Assembly (NCBI RefSeq): GCF_030506305.1
Contig: NZ_CP119421.1
Span: 3,240,501-3,304,500, forward strand
Direction: 5' to 3'
From: Porifericola rhodea
Lineage (GTDB): Bacteria > Bacteroidota > Bacteroidia > Cytophagales > Cyclobacteriaceae
Length of the DNA: 64,000 nt
The position numbers and the translations under genes were made by a program. The notes beneath the pieces are model-generated. The model saw only the letters and a list, made by a program, of their open reading frames with translations, was not told where the DNA came from and did not search any database. How positions within the stretch are numbered: position 1 is the first letter of the stretch; every line of letters starts with the position of its first letter. Of this stretch, positions 16,821-27,088 are shown piece by piece.

Positions 16821-18353
16821 TCAGCTACCACTACCATTAGCGTCATAGGCTACTTTGTTAATAAAGAATACCTTTCGCTTTTGATAAAGGCTGCTGGTGT
16901 TTTTGTTTTTAATATCCTGAGTGCCATGTACGTAAAAGTATTCTCCGTACCATTTACGTATACCTGCAATATCACTGTCATTTTTGTTTTTTAGCTCATC
17001 GCTTTCGTAGGCCAGTTTGATAGGGCTGGTGGTTGTTTCGTCATACTCGCCATTATTTTTAATGATTTTGGTCTTTATTTCTTTTTCGTAAGAGTACATT
17101 AGCACTACGCTATCGTTCTGCACATTTACGTGAACTAACTGTTTGAGCTGCATGCTCTGAGCATTATCCAGCTTAAAAGCATGATCCCAGAGGAGGTTGC
17201 CCTTTTTGTCAAAGCAAACAGCTATGGCATGTGTATAACGGTAACCATCAAAATACATATTATCGTAGCGAGAAGGATACCCCCCATAAAAACCACTGTA
17301 GTAATAGTTATTATATTTTGGATAATAAGCCTCTCCAAGCAATATGTACTTGCCATTATCCGCGATTAGCTCATGGATAGTCATCCGGTAGTTGAACTTC
17401 AGCTTTTTGTTTTTTTGCCGCTTACGCTCAATCCTTTTTTTGATGCGCTCTTTACGTTTGTCTCGCATATAGCTGAAGAAGTTGCTGAGGTCCCCATAGT
17501 TATAATACTTAATATCCTGCTGTCCGTCGGGTTGTATGGAAGCGATAAACAATCCGCGAGAATAGCGCGATTTTCTGGGCCCATAAGTACCAGCCAGAAA
17601 CTGTTTTTCCCCATCAAACTCTGTTACCTGAGCATCCAGCAGGTTTTTTCTGTCTTCTGTATCAAGCGGAGCACTTTGCAGTAAGTTGCTATACTGGTCG
17701 TAAGCCTTGAGGGTAACAGTTTTTACCCGCTGGTTATTCATTTCACCTATCAGTACATCAAAAGTATTTTCCTGCTCATTAGGGATAATGTCTATTAACT
17801 CTCCATTCTCCTGATAGATACCTGGCAGAGCTCTAAGCCGGCGAGTAAGCATATCATAATGAATAACTACAGGTTTGTAGTTGAGCTGCCCGCCCAACAC
17901 AACAGTTTGCCCTACAATTTCAAAGTACTCCAGATTAACAGGCACTACCTGGTTGATCGTATGCTCTACGGTGTCGCCACTTTCTAATGACATATTGAGC
18001 ATAGGCCAGCTACGCTCCTGGTAGGGACCGTCCTGAAAAAGTATACAAACCTGACCTTTGTCATAATCGTATCCTCGCAAAATGTAGTCAGACTCCAGCG
18101 ATAGGGTACGCTTCCACTCCTGCTCCAAAGCAGTGTTGTACTTCAAAAACTCCCAAATATGTTTCCCTTTTTTGTCTCTCTCTTCAGAGTCGCGAAATAT
18201 CAGTAGTCCGTTTTCATCGGCAGATAGCACAACAAATTCGTTACTGCTGCTTTCAACCTCTATTTCTATGCGGTCTGGCTGAACTATCTGCGCACTGCTG
18301 AGCCAAGGTAAACCAAGTAGGACGATCGATAATATGTAAAATCTTGCTCCCAT
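16821..18353 (-). CDS. Secreted hypothetical protein, 510 aa
   Basis: It starts with a clear signal peptide (FYILSIVLLGLPWLSSAQ) and is otherwise soluble, so it should be periplasmic or surface-exposed. The body has repeated short beta segments resembling a beta-propeller-like repeat (KYNTALEQEWKRTLSL, VVIHYDMLTRRLRAL, HAIAVCFDKKGNLLWDHAF). A lysine/arginine-rich patch (RDKRKERIKKRIERKRQK) is followed by a tyrosine- and glycine-rich loop (KYNNYYYSGFYGGYPSRYD). I recognise no enzyme motif and no T9SS C-terminal domain. It stands upstream of pyrR on the same strand but 300 bases away, so it is probably separate. Function unknown. Confidence 0.75.
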   Translation of the reverse strand: MGARFYILSIVLLGLPWLSSAQIVQPDRIEIEVESSSNEFVVLSADENGLLIFRDSEERDKKGKHIWEFLKYNTALEQEWKRTLSLESDYILRGYDYDKGQVCILFQDGPYQERSWPMLNMSLESGDTVEHTINQVVPVNLEYFEIVGQTVVLGGQLNYKPVVIHYDMLTRRLRALPGIYQENGELIDIIPNEQENTFDVLIGEMNNQRVKTVTLKAYDQYSNLLQSAPLDTEDRKNLLDAQVTEFDGEKQFLAGTYGPRKSRYSRGLFIASIQPDGQQDIKYYNYGDLSNFFSYMRDKRKERIKKRIERKRQKNKKLKFNYRMTIHELIADNGKYILLGEAYYPKYNNYYYSGFYGGYPSRYDNMYFDGYRYTHAIAVCFDKKGNLLWDHAFKLDNAQSMQLKQLVHVNVQNDSVVLMYSYEKEIKTKIIKNNGEYDETTTSPIKLAYESDELKNKNDSDIAGIRKWYGEYFYVHGTQDIKNKNTSSLYQKRKVFFINKVAYDANGSGS

Positions 18354-18574
18354 AATTTGACAATTTGCTGTCCGGATAAACTAATCAAAATCCTCTCAAA
18401 CGAATACTAGTCTTACTATAAAATAAGGCTTTTTTTTGAAACAATAAACAGCTGATTTGTTAGTATAACGCTAATTAGTCCTAATTAACTCATGAAAATC
18501 AGAAGTCTTCTAATTTTCTCTAAAAAACTTAAACAGAGGCACGGGGCACCTGGCTTAATTTATATTTTTGTGCT

Positions 18575-19591
18575 ATGGCAAATAAGAAGATACTAATTCT
18601 GAGATTCTCTTCCATCGGAGATATAGTGCTCACCACACCGGTACCTCGCACCCTTAAAACCCAACTCAATGCTGAAGTTCACTATTGTGTAAAAAAGCAG
18701 TACCAGGGTATTTTATCTAATAATCCATATATAGACAAAATTCATACGCTGGAAAATAGCCTTAATAGCTTAATTAGTCAGCTTAAGTCTGAGAAGTTTG
18801 ACTACATTATTGACCTGCACAATAATCTACGTACCCGCATTATTAAAACCAGGCTGGGAGTAAAGAGTTATAGCTTTAAGAAGCTTAATGCAGAAAAGTG
18901 GTTAATGACCAATTTTAAAATCAATAAGCTGCCTAATGTACATATTGTAGACCGCTATATGGATACTGTAAAGCCTTTGGGCGTAAAGATGGACAGTCTG
19001 GGCTTAGACTATTTTATTCCGGAAAAAGACGAGGTAGAATTAGACTGGCTGCCAGAGACGCACAGGCAGGAGTTTGTAGCTTATGCCATAGGAGCACAGT
19101 TTAATACTAAAAAACTACCGCTTGAGCGCATGATTGAGTTATGTGATCGTATTAATAAGCCTATAGTATTGTTGGGAGATAAAAATGATCGTATAGAAGG
19201 TGAGAAGATTGCAAACTTTTTTGCTCAAACAGAAGATTCTCTGCCCCTTGAGCCCAAGCTCCAAAAGGACTTCAATAAAAAAGCTGTTATTTATAATGCC
19301 TGTGGCAAATTTAATCTCAACCAGTCAGCCTCTATTGTAAAGCAGGCGAAGTATGTGTTTACCCACGATACAGGACTTATGCACATTGCAGCAGCATTTA
19401 AGAAAACAATTTATTCTATATGGGGTAATACAATTCCGATGTTTGGTATGTATCCTTACCGAACCAAGTTCATTGTATTAGAAAATAACAAAGTATCCTG
19501 TCGGCCCTGCTCTAAGATTGGGTATCAGTCGTGCCCTAAGGGTCATTTTAAATGTATGCACGATATAATATTTGATTTTTATATACCCTAG
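18575..19591 (+). CDS. Glycosyltransferase family 9 (heptosyltransferase-like)
   Basis: 338 residues with the ADP-heptose:LPS heptosyltransferase fold of family GT9. The N-terminus ILILRFSSIGDIVLTTPVPRTLK is the hallmark first strand. The C-terminal domain has FTHDTGLMHIAAAFKKTIYSIWGNT, the conserved D-T/S-G-x-M-H nucleotide-sugar site. The tail CSKIGYQSCPKGHFKCMHDI carries several cysteines, common in Bacteroidota members. It is probably an inner-membrane-associated enzyme of lipopolysaccharide core or related glycan synthesis. It is not clustered with other glycan genes; gmhA, which makes the heptose precursor, lies at 56017. A -7-like TATTTTTG precedes the start. Confidence 0.9.
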   Translation: MANKKILILRFSSIGDIVLTTPVPRTLKTQLNAEVHYCVKKQYQGILSNNPYIDKIHTLENSLNSLISQLKSEKFDYIIDLHNNLRTRIIKTRLGVKSYSFKKLNAEKWLMTNFKINKLPNVHIVDRYMDTVKPLGVKMDSLGLDYFIPEKDEVELDWLPETHRQEFVAYAIGAQFNTKKLPLERMIELCDRINKPIVLLGDKNDRIEGEKIANFFAQTEDSLPLEPKLQKDFNKKAVIYNACGKFNLNQSASIVKQAKYVFTHDTGLMHIAAAFKKTIYSIWGNTIPMFGMYPYRTKFIVLENNKVSCRPCSKIGYQSCPKGHFKCMHDIIFDFYIP

Positions 19592-19642
19592 CTAAATTTG
19601 TTAAGCGCAAGAATTTAATTTTTTATCCATAACCCATTGTAT

Positions 19643-21052
19643 ATGAGTGATTACAGTTTTTTTGGAGATGTCAGCAGTTACATTGACCGTGCGGCTTCCT
19701 ATACCGATCATCCCTCAGGGCTTATTGATCAGATCAAGCAATGTAATAGTATTTATAAGTTCAATTTCCCTATTAAGTTATCGGGTGGTGGCTACAGGGT
19801 AATTACAGGCTGGAGGGTACAGCACTCTCACCATCGCTTACCAGTAAAAGGTGGTATACGCTACAGCAGCCACGTCAATGAAGATGAAGTAAAAGCATTA
19901 GCTGCTCTAATGACCTTTAAGTGTGCGTTAGTAGACGTACCTTTTGGTGGAGCCAAAGGAGGGGTAAGCATTAATCCGCGTGAGTACAAGGAGCCTGAGT
20001 TGGAATCTATCACCAGAAGGTATACAGCTGAACTGATCAAAAAGAACTTTATAAGTCCGGCTTTGGATGTGCCCGCACCTGACTATGGTACCGGAGAGCG
20101 GGAAATGGCATGGATAGCAGATATTTACAGTACATTTTATCCTGAGCAGATCAATGCTTATGGTTGTGTTACCGGCAAACCTATTTCACTACACGGAATT
20201 AGAGGGAGAACAGAAGCTACCGGTAGGGGAGTCTACTTTGGAATACGCGAAGCAGTAAGCATAGAAGAAGATATGAAAGCTATCGGCTTAAGTCCGGGGC
20301 TGGAAGGAAAAAAAGTTATTGTTCAGGGTTTAGGTAATGTGGGTTATCATTCAGCAAAATTCCTTCAGGAAAGTGGAGCTATCATTATTGGAGTCGCCGA
20401 GTATAATGGAGGTATTTATAACGAGGATGGTTTAGATATTGAAAACTTGATGAAGCTCAAAACCAGTAGTGGGTCTATCGTTAATTACTCCAAAGGTAAA
20501 GGTATTCTTAACCCCAATGACTTGTTGGAGTATGAGTGTGACATATTAGTGCCTGCCGCCCTTGAAAACCAGATTACAAAAGATAATGCGAATCGTATTA
20601 AGGCCAAAATTATAGCGGAAGCTGCAAACGGACCTATTACAAGAGAAGCAGAAGAAATTTTGCTTGCGCGCAATGTGTTTATCCTTCCAGATCTTTACCT
20701 GAATGCAGGAGGGGTTACGGTTTCTTATTTTGAGTGGCTAAAAAACCTTTCTCGTGTTTCTTTCGGAAGAATGGATAAGCGTTACGAAGAGGTTAATAAT
20801 CGTCGCATATTACAGGCTATGGAAGAGCTTACCGGAGGGCAGCTTTCAGATGCTCATCATAAGCTGCTGGAAACCGGGCCAGGAGAGGTAGATATCGTAA
20901 ATTCTGGCCTTGAGGAGATTATGGTGTCTGCCTATCATGAGACCAGAGAACTTATGAAAACGAAAGATATACCTGATTTTAGAACTGCATCTTTTGTAAG
21001 TTCTGTAGAAAAAATAGCAATATCTTACTTGTCAAGAGGTATATTCCCTTAA
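19643..21052 (+). CDS. Glu/Leu/Phe/Val dehydrogenase family, probable glutamate dehydrogenase
   Basis: I took ATG 19643 ([14 protein letters not shown]), giving 469 residues; a TTG six bases upstream is less likely. The enzyme oxidatively deaminates an amino acid, most likely glutamate, with NAD(P). The catalytic loop is [16 protein letters not shown] with its essential lysine. Other elements are [35 protein letters not shown], the Rossmann fingerprint [22 protein letters not shown] and [11 protein letters not shown]. The [10 protein letters not shown] segment and overall length fit the glutamate branch better than leucine or phenylalanine dehydrogenases. A single gene between unrelated neighbours. 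Confidence 0.92.
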   Translation: MSDYSFFGDVSSYIDRAASYTDHPSGLIDQIKQCNSIYKFNFPIKLSGGGYRVITGWRVQHSHHRLPVKGGIRYSSHVNEDEVKALAALMTFKCALVDVPFGGAKGGVSINPREYKEPELESITRRYTAELIKKNFISPALDVPAPDYGTGEREMAWIADIYSTFYPEQINAYGCVTGKPISLHGIRGRTEATGRGVYFGIREAVSIEEDMKAIGLSPGLEGKKVIVQGLGNVGYHSAKFLQESGAIIIGVAEYNGGIYNEDGLDIENLMKLKTSSGSIVNYSKGKGILNPNDLLEYECDILVPAALENQITKDNANRIKAKIIAEAANGPITREAEEILLARNVFILPDLYLNAGGVTVSYFEWLKNLSRVSFGRMDKRYEEVNNRRILQAMEELTGGQLSDAHHKLLETGPGEVDIVNSGLEEIMVSAYHETRELMKTKDIPDFRTASFVSSVEKIAISYLSRGIFP

Positions 21053-21201
21053 TAAATTAGGGTTTAGTACACTTATAGCTCACAAGATATTTTAACTGAT
21101 GTAGGATTTTACTAGCTTTAGTAAAGCTTGGTAGAAGTTATACTTCTAATTTTAGCCTTTACTTACAAATTGGTAGGTAAATTGTGCCAACCAAATGCTA
21201 A

Positions 21202-24200
21202 ATGAAGGGGTCTTTCTTACTAAGTAAACGATATTGGGCTATGGGTATTCTGAAGTGGTTAAGTTTATGGGCGTGTTGCCTATTGTTAATATGCAGTCAA
21301 AGCTATGCACAGCACGCCCGTAAGCTTGCTTTTCCGTCTCAAATTTCTTCTAATGATTATGCGCCTCAGACGCTGATTGTCAAGCTAAAAGCCCGAAACT
21401 CAGCCAAGCGTAGCCAGTCTCAAAATACACTTCAAACTATTAGCCAATGGCTTAGGCCAGAACAGCTGGAGCAGGCACTCCCATCATCTACATTGGCGGC
21501 CTCAAAATCTGCGAATGCTCGTGCCAATGTACCAAATTTACATCTGGATAACATTTATAAGCTGAAGCTTCCAGCAGGACAAAGTCTTGAAGAAGCTATT
21601 CAGAAGCTTTCCCAGTTAGAAAACGTTGAGTACGCTGAACCTTACTACCTTATGAAACCTCTGGGCACGCTGGCAGATGAATATGTGCCAGACGACCCTG
21701 CTGCCGCAAAATCTGGTGCTCAAAAATATCTTTCTTTGATTAATGCCTACGAAGCCTGGGCAATAGAAAAAGGAGAAAGCTCCATAGTAATTGGTATTCT
21801 AGATACTGGTGTAGACCTTGGACATGAAGACCTTGCCGATAACCTTTGGAGAAATGCCGATGATCCTATTAACGGTATAGATGATGATAATGACGGTTAT
21901 GTAGACAATTATCTGGGTTGGGATTTTGCAGATTTAGATAATGATCCTACGGCAGACCAGAACGTTCATGGAGTAGAAGTTAATGGCATTGCCGCTGCCT
22001 CTACCAACAACGAAACAGGCATTGCTGGTACTGGTTTCAACTCTTCATATTTGCCTGTTAAGATATTTAAATCTTCTAATGGTAACTTTTACAATGGCTA
22101 CGAAGCAATTGCCTATGCTGCTGATATGGGTTGTAAAGTTATTAACTTATCATGGGGTGGGGCTAATGCTTACTCCAACTTCGGGCAGGATATTATTAAT
22201 TATGCAGTATTAGTGAAAGACGCAGTAGTAGTTTCTGCTGCTGGAAATAGTGGAGTTTTTGAAGATTTTTATCCCGCTTCGTTTGATCATGTGCTCTCCG
22301 TAGCCCAAACTGATACAAATGATAAAATTCGCTCAGCCACTACCAGTAGTTATTTTGTGGACTTAACGGCACCGGGGCAAAATGTATACACAACTCGCAG
22401 CGGTGATACTTATGCAAACAGCAGTGGGTCATCTATGGCTACCCCACAGGTTGCAGGCGCAGCGGCCTTGCTAAGAGCTCACTACCCGGAAATGAATGCT
22501 TTGCAGGTGATGGAAAAGTTAAGAATCAGCAGTGATGATATTTATGCCATAGGACTTAATAATCAGCATCAGGAGAAGTTAGGAAGAGGGCGTTTAAATA
22601 TGGGCAAAGCCTTAAAAGATGTAGATTCTCCAGCCCTGCGGATGAGGGGTTTTTCTTACAGAAACCATGTAGGGCCTTACGCTTATTACAAAGATACACT
22701 AAGCATACAAGCCAGCTTTACTAACTATTTAAGCCCTACTTCTTCTGACGCCAAAGTTACGCTTTCCTCACCTTCTGAGTATGTTAGTATACTGGACTCT
22801 ACCTTTATTTTGGGTACGCTAAACACATTGGAGAATGTGGAAATGGGCCAGCAGGCTTTTCGTGTTTATTTGCACGAAGATCTTCCTTCCAATGAGCAAA
22901 TTTATTTTCGGCTTTCTTTTGAAGATGGAGAGTATACCGATTATCAATACTTCTTTATTGTTTCTTCTCAGAATAACATTCAGCTTGATAATGGTAAAAT
23001 TCGTCTGGCAGTGAGTGGTAGCGGAGACATTGGTCAGGGTTTTTCTGGCGAAAGTTTAGTGGTGAATGGAGTCCAGTGGGCAAACTCATTAGGGCTGGCA
23101 GTAGGTACAGATATAGATAGTGTATCCGACAACATCATCAATAGTTTGACGCTACCGATACATAGCTGGGACTTTACTACTATAGAAAGCCTACGTTTTG
23201 TAGAAAGTGAGCAGGCAGATATTCTTTTAAGTTCCGTGTTTAATGATGCTGATGCCACAGCTTCTCTAAACCTTAGAGTAGAGCAGCAATGGCTTACAAA
23301 TACCAGCGGATTAGGACAAGATTACCTTATTTCGGAATATAGAATTATTAAGGAGGAAGAAAATAGTGTATATGATCTCAATGTAGGCGTTTTTGCAGAC
23401 TGGGATTTAGGTGACTCAACAAAAAATAAAGCTGCATGGGATGCCAGCCATACGATGGGCTATGTACACAGTGATACGCTATATGCAGGGCTGGCATTGC
23501 TAAGTGGCCATTCCCCCAATTATTATGCAATTGACAAGAAAAATCAGGAAGGAAATGTAGCAGATCTTGGAGTTAGTTTAAGCGACTCTATACGCTATGC
23601 CTGGATGTCACAAGACATTGCAAAAGCAAGTGCAGGGACAGAGGGTGCAGGGAATGATGTAGCTCACATGCTTAGTGCTACTATAGACACATTAGCTTCC
23701 GGGGCGCATTCACATGTGGCGTTTGCTTATCTTACCGGAGAAAGTCTAGAGGAGTTACAAACACTTGCTACTACTGCCAAAGCACATTATGAAGCTTTTC
23801 GGGCTAACCCTCCCCTACTTCAAACCCAATATGCCTGTATAGATAGTTCGGTGGTAATACAACCTAAAGTGAAGGGACTATATCGTTTTTATAAAGATGC
23901 ATTCGGTACCGAACTCATCGCTGAAGATAGTATACTCAACTTGGAAGCTCTAGAAGGAGATACTGCCATTTTCTTAACTTCTATGGAATTGGGTTATGAA
24001 GGGCAAATGAGGAAGATAAAAGTAAAGATGCTTTATCCTGAAGCGGATTTTGCTGTGCATACAGTGAGCAAAGGTAGTTTCAAAAATGATACTCTGTTTT
24101 TGAGTACTGAAGATGCGGCAACCATAAAATGGAAGGACTTAAGCAGAGATGCTGCAAGCTGGTCATGGGATTTTGGTAATGGCTATATGAGTACCCAAGA

Positions 24201-25587
24201 ATCACCTTCTGTAAAATTTAGTGAAGAAGGTAGATACATTATAAACTTGAAAGTAAGTAGTATAGCAGGTTGTGAGGATGTTACCAGCAAAGAAATTACG
24301 GTAGTAAAACGAGCCTTACCTGCTGAGCTAAAAGATCAGCTTATTTGCTCAGATGAAAAAATAACTATAGTTGCTGCAAATACTGATCAGATTGCTGTTT
24401 ACAGTGATAAGTCTCTTAAGAACTTGCTATTCAGCGGAAAGTCATATACAACCGATAACCTTACTAAAGATGTTACTTATTATGTAGTTAATGAGAACAC
24501 TGCTTACCCGAGCATAGCTATGCCGCTTTCGGTAAGTGTGTTACAGGCTGAAGTCAACATCAAACACGAACTTTATCTCTCAAATGAGAGCAAGTACATG
24601 CTTAAAATTTGGGCTGAGTCGGATGCTAAACTTAGTGATATGGAGTGGGTAGTGGACAATGTTACAGTTAGCAGATCAGATACATTGTATTATGATTATA
24701 CAGAGCAGCATAATGCCATGCATGCTGTGAATGTAGAGCTGAAGTATATTCACATTGATGGAATTAGCTGCAATCAGCACAGCAAAAAAACTATAGATAT
24801 CGTAAAAAGCCCAAAACCTTTTTTTCAGGATCAGCAGGTATGTAGGGGAGAAGCAGTAAAGCTGGCTCCTACTCAAGGAGTGAATTTCTACTTCTACAAT
24901 GATGCATCACTATCTGCACCGGTCCACAGGGGCAAGAGTTATATTGTAGAGGAATTTGAAACCGAGCAAACTTTTTATATCACAAACATTGATAGTCTGG
25001 GGGAAAGTGAGGCTGCCGAAGTAAAAGTGGCTTTTAACAAGTTTGCGGATTTTAATATTGTTGAGGATACTATTTTCTTAACAGAAAACAACGAAGCAGT
25101 TTTTGAAGCTTTCTCTTTTGGTCAGGAAACTTCTAACATCAGCTGGTCATGGGATTTGGGGAATGGAGAGTATACTACCCGTGGAGCTAGTGTAAAACAA
25201 ACTTATGACTCTATTGGTGTCTATCCTATCACTTTAATTGCTCAAAACAGTGAGGGCTGTACAAATACCGTCACGAAGTTATTGACCGTTGTGAATGTGA
25301 CTGCTGCAAATGAAGATCCTGAAGAGAAAAATTTACAGCTTTACCCTAATCCTAGCGAGGGAAGCCTGTGGCTATGCAATAAAATATGGTATCAGAAAGA
25401 GGTTGTGTTGAGTTTAAAAAATGCTCAGGGGAAAGAAGTATGCCGGAAAGCTATTATGTATCATAACTTTCCGGTAAAAATAAATTTAAATGAAATAGCT
25501 CAGCAACAACTTCCTGAGGGTGTCTATATGGTAGAGTTACTAAGTACAGGAAAACGATTTTATCGTAAGTTGTTATTGAAACGCTAG
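21202..25587 (+). CDS. Subtilisin-like (S8) protease with PKD domains and T9SS sorting signal
   Basis: 1461 residues. Order: signal peptide (LSLWACCLLLICSQSYAQ), an inhibitor-like propeptide to about residue 155, then a subtilisin domain with Asp201 (GILDTGVDLGHED), His256 (VHGVEVNGIAA), the oxyanion Asn in AAGNSG and Ser411 (SGSSMATPQVAG). A beta-rich middle region follows, then PKD-like domains near residues 980-1035 (WSWDFGNGYMSTQESPSVKF) and 1310-1365 (WSWDLGNGEYTTRG) with Ig-like segments between. The C-terminus (LYPNPSEGSLWL ... GVYMVELLSTGKRFYRKLLLK) is a type-A T9SS sorting domain, so it should be exported by the Por system to the cell surface or medium. The triad is complete. It is monocistronic. 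Confidence 0.93.
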   Translation: MKGSFLLSKRYWAMGILKWLSLWACCLLLICSQSYAQHARKLAFPSQISSNDYAPQTLIVKLKARNSAKRSQSQNTLQTISQWLRPEQLEQALPSSTLAASKSANARANVPNLHLDNIYKLKLPAGQSLEEAIQKLSQLENVEYAEPYYLMKPLGTLADEYVPDDPAAAKSGAQKYLSLINAYEAWAIEKGESSIVIGILDTGVDLGHEDLADNLWRNADDPINGIDDDNDGYVDNYLGWDFADLDNDPTADQNVHGVEVNGIAAASTNNETGIAGTGFNSSYLPVKIFKSSNGNFYNGYEAIAYAADMGCKVINLSWGGANAYSNFGQDIINYAVLVKDAVVVSAAGNSGVFEDFYPASFDHVLSVAQTDTNDKIRSATTSSYFVDLTAPGQNVYTTRSGDTYANSSGSSMATPQVAGAAALLRAHYPEMNALQVMEKLRISSDDIYAIGLNNQHQEKLGRGRLNMGKALKDVDSPALRMRGFSYRNHVGPYAYYKDTLSIQASFTNYLSPTSSDAKVTLSSPSEYVSILDSTFILGTLNTLENVEMGQQAFRVYLHEDLPSNEQIYFRLSFEDGEYTDYQYFFIVSSQNNIQLDNGKIRLAVSGSGDIGQGFSGESLVVNGVQWANSLGLAVGTDIDSVSDNIINSLTLPIHSWDFTTIESLRFVESEQADILLSSVFNDADATASLNLRVEQQWLTNTSGLGQDYLISEYRIIKEEENSVYDLNVGVFADWDLGDSTKNKAAWDASHTMGYVHSDTLYAGLALLSGHSPNYYAIDKKNQEGNVADLGVSLSDSIRYAWMSQDIAKASAGTEGAGNDVAHMLSATIDTLASGAHSHVAFAYLTGESLEELQTLATTAKAHYEAFRANPPLLQTQYACIDSSVVIQPKVKGLYRFYKDAFGTELIAEDSILNLEALEGDTAIFLTSMELGYEGQMRKIKVKMLYPEADFAVHTVSKGSFKNDTLFLSTEDAATIKWKDLSRDAASWSWDFGNGYMSTQESPSVKFSEEGRYIINLKVSSIAGCEDVTSKEITVVKRALPAELKDQLICSDEKITIVAANTDQIAVYSDKSLKNLLFSGKSYTTDNLTKDVTYYVVNENTAYPSIAMPLSVSVLQAEVNIKHELYLSNESKYMLKIWAESDAKLSDMEWVVDNVTVSRSDTLYYDYTEQHNAMHAVNVELKYIHIDGISCNQHSKKTIDIVKSPKPFFQDQQVCRGEAVKLAPTQGVNFYFYNDASLSAPVHRGKSYIVEEFETEQTFYITNIDSLGESEAAEVKVAFNKFADFNIVEDTIFLTENNEAVFEAFSFGQETSNISWSWDLGNGEYTTRGASVKQTYDSIGVYPITLIAQNSEGCTNTVTKLLTVVNVTAANEDPEEKNLQLYPNPSEGSLWLCNKIWYQKEVVLSLKNAQGKEVCRKAIMYHNFPVKINLNEIAQQQLPEGVYMVELLSTGKRFYRKLLLKR

Positions 25588-25594
25588 ATTAGCG

Positions 25595-26095
25595 TTATGC
25601 CTCCTGGTCTTCTTCAGAAGTCACCGGTTCAAAATTATCGGGGGCTTCTTGCCATTTTTCTTCTGCATTACTCTCGTAAGGAAATACTTCCAAAATAGGG
25701 CTTTCTCCAATTTCTGGTACCCTAAAATCTACCAGCATCCCTTTCAGGCTTTCGTAAACGCGGTCGTAGGCAGTTTTTACATCAGGAGCGGTAAGCAGAA
25801 TATAATTAGTAACTTTTTTCTCTTTGCCACTGCCCTCTACTTCCAGTGTATAGGTCATTTTGCATTTATGCCAGGTTTCGGCATCTTCATAATGAAAAAC
25901 ATCCGTGAAATTGCTCTTACTAATATTTGAAACGTAAAAGTCGCCCTCTATCAGCTCTCCCATTTTCTCATAAATACGTGTTTCAGCTTCAGTAAACGAA
26001 ACCGCATCTACCAGATACTGCTCAGATACGTTCTTGACTTTACCTTTTTCGTCCTGCTTCTGATATTTTACTTTACAAACGAACCAAGTTTTCAT
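25595..26095 (-). CDS. DUF4494 family protein
   Basis: From ATG 26095 it gives 166 residues. A non-ATG extension to 26131 exists but lacks family resemblance. The N-terminus MKTWFVCKVKYQKQDEKGK and the central DAVSFTEAETRIYEKMGEL are typical of DUF4494, a Bacteroidota-wide cytoplasmic family of unknown function. The domain is duplicated internally: KCKMTYTLEVEGSGKEKK with TAPDVKTAYDRVYESL mirrors the first half. It is the last chromosomal gene before the genomic island; its promoter region lies next to the left repeat. In the uninterrupted chromosome it would have been just downstream of tRNA-Asn. Confidence 0.85.
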   Translation of the reverse strand: MKTWFVCKVKYQKQDEKGKVKNVSEQYLVDAVSFTEAETRIYEKMGELIEGDFYVSNISKSNFTDVFHYEDAETWHKCKMTYTLEVEGSGKEKKVTNYILLTAPDVKTAYDRVYESLKGMLVDFRVPEIGESPILEVFPYESNAEEKWQEAPDNFEPVTSEEDQEA

Positions 26096-26216
26096 GCCGT
26101 GCTCCTTTTTAGTTTTTACAATAGTCGGCAAAGGTAAAGTGATTCATTAAAACAGGCTAATTAAATCTGATACTTCTTATAAGAAAAAGATGACAGAGGT
26201 AAGTAAGGTGTTCTTT

Positions 26217-26343
26217 ATTATTGGTTGAAATAAGATTAAAGAAAAGCAAAAAAATAGGTGGCGTATCAACACAAAAAAGCCACTTACAAGATAGACTTAT
26301 AAGTGGCAAATCTTAAAGCTCCTCCTCTTGGGCTCGAACCAAG
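26217..26343. repeat. Left direct repeat (attL) with 3' fragment of tRNA-Asn
   Basis: It matches 40040-40166 at 126 of 127 positions. 26319-26343 is the 3' 25 bases of tRNA-Asn (minus strand: part of the T arm, acceptor 3' strand and discriminator). 26217-26318 is the tRNA's downstream sequence, including the stem GCCACTTA/TAAGTGGC. Identity stops inside the T stem, where the sequence passes into the integrase remnant. Confidence 0.88.
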
Positions 26344-27052
26344 TTCTACAAAAATATACACATCCTGTTTTAAGGCACTATACAATAGAACCATTAGTGA
26401 TTATAAATTACCCCATCACCTCATCCTTTTGAGAGGCATAGAAGTAAGAAAGAACACTCTACCCAAAGATCTCAGTAAGGAAGATATTATCAAGCTTTAC
26501 CAATATTTAACAGAAAAAGACCTCTCTGAATGGATAGCACAGAAGTATTTTATCTTTTGCTATCTCGATCAAGGAATGAACTTCACTGCTCTTGCAAAAC
26601 TCACATGGAAACAGATTGGTAACGAAAGATTAACCTATACTAGAAATAAAACTTTAAAGCATCTTGATCCTGATATATTCTCTATTAAGGTTACTGATGA
26701 AACACAGTAAATCCTTAATCACTTTAAAAATCATAAGGACACTTTTTAAGATTAAGTCTTTTCTATTCTGGATGGAGACTATTCCGAAAAGGAAATTTTA
26801 AAAAAGATTGACAATAAGACTGGTAATATCAACGCTCACCTTAAGCAGATAGGGAAAAGCAATAGGTATTGAGCAAAAGATTACACCTACGTGTCTCGTT
26901 ATATTTATACTACTACTCTTTTAAATGATGATGTTCCTATACATGTAATCCAAGAGAATTTCGGACATAAAGATATGCGAACTACTCGTAGGTATGCAAA
27001 AAGGCTAAATTTTGGCTCATTAGATAAGGTAAACGAAAACCTGCCTGGATAG
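26303..27052 (+). pseudogene. Tyrosine recombinase (integrase) remnant
   Basis: One reading frame carries a Bacteroidota-type tyrosine recombinase from the core-binding domain (SSTKIYTSCFKALYNRTI) through LPKDLSKEDIIKLYQYL and FIFCYLDQGMNFTALAKLTW to the C-terminal HVIQENFGHKDMRTTRRYAKRL with the catalytic tyrosine. The N-terminal part is missing: the frame begins inside the att repeat. There are four in-frame stops (26708 TAA, 26747 TAA, 26753 TAA, 26870 TGA) but no frameshift. Active-site residues are also lost: the first Arg is Gln (LDQGMNF) and the His of the RHxxxT motif is Tyr (SRYIYTTTL). It is therefore inactive. Its position at the att site marks it as the island's own former integrase. 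Confidence 0.85.
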
Positions 27053-27088
27053 AGGTTTATGAACTTTCAATTGGGTCAGCCTTGTCAA

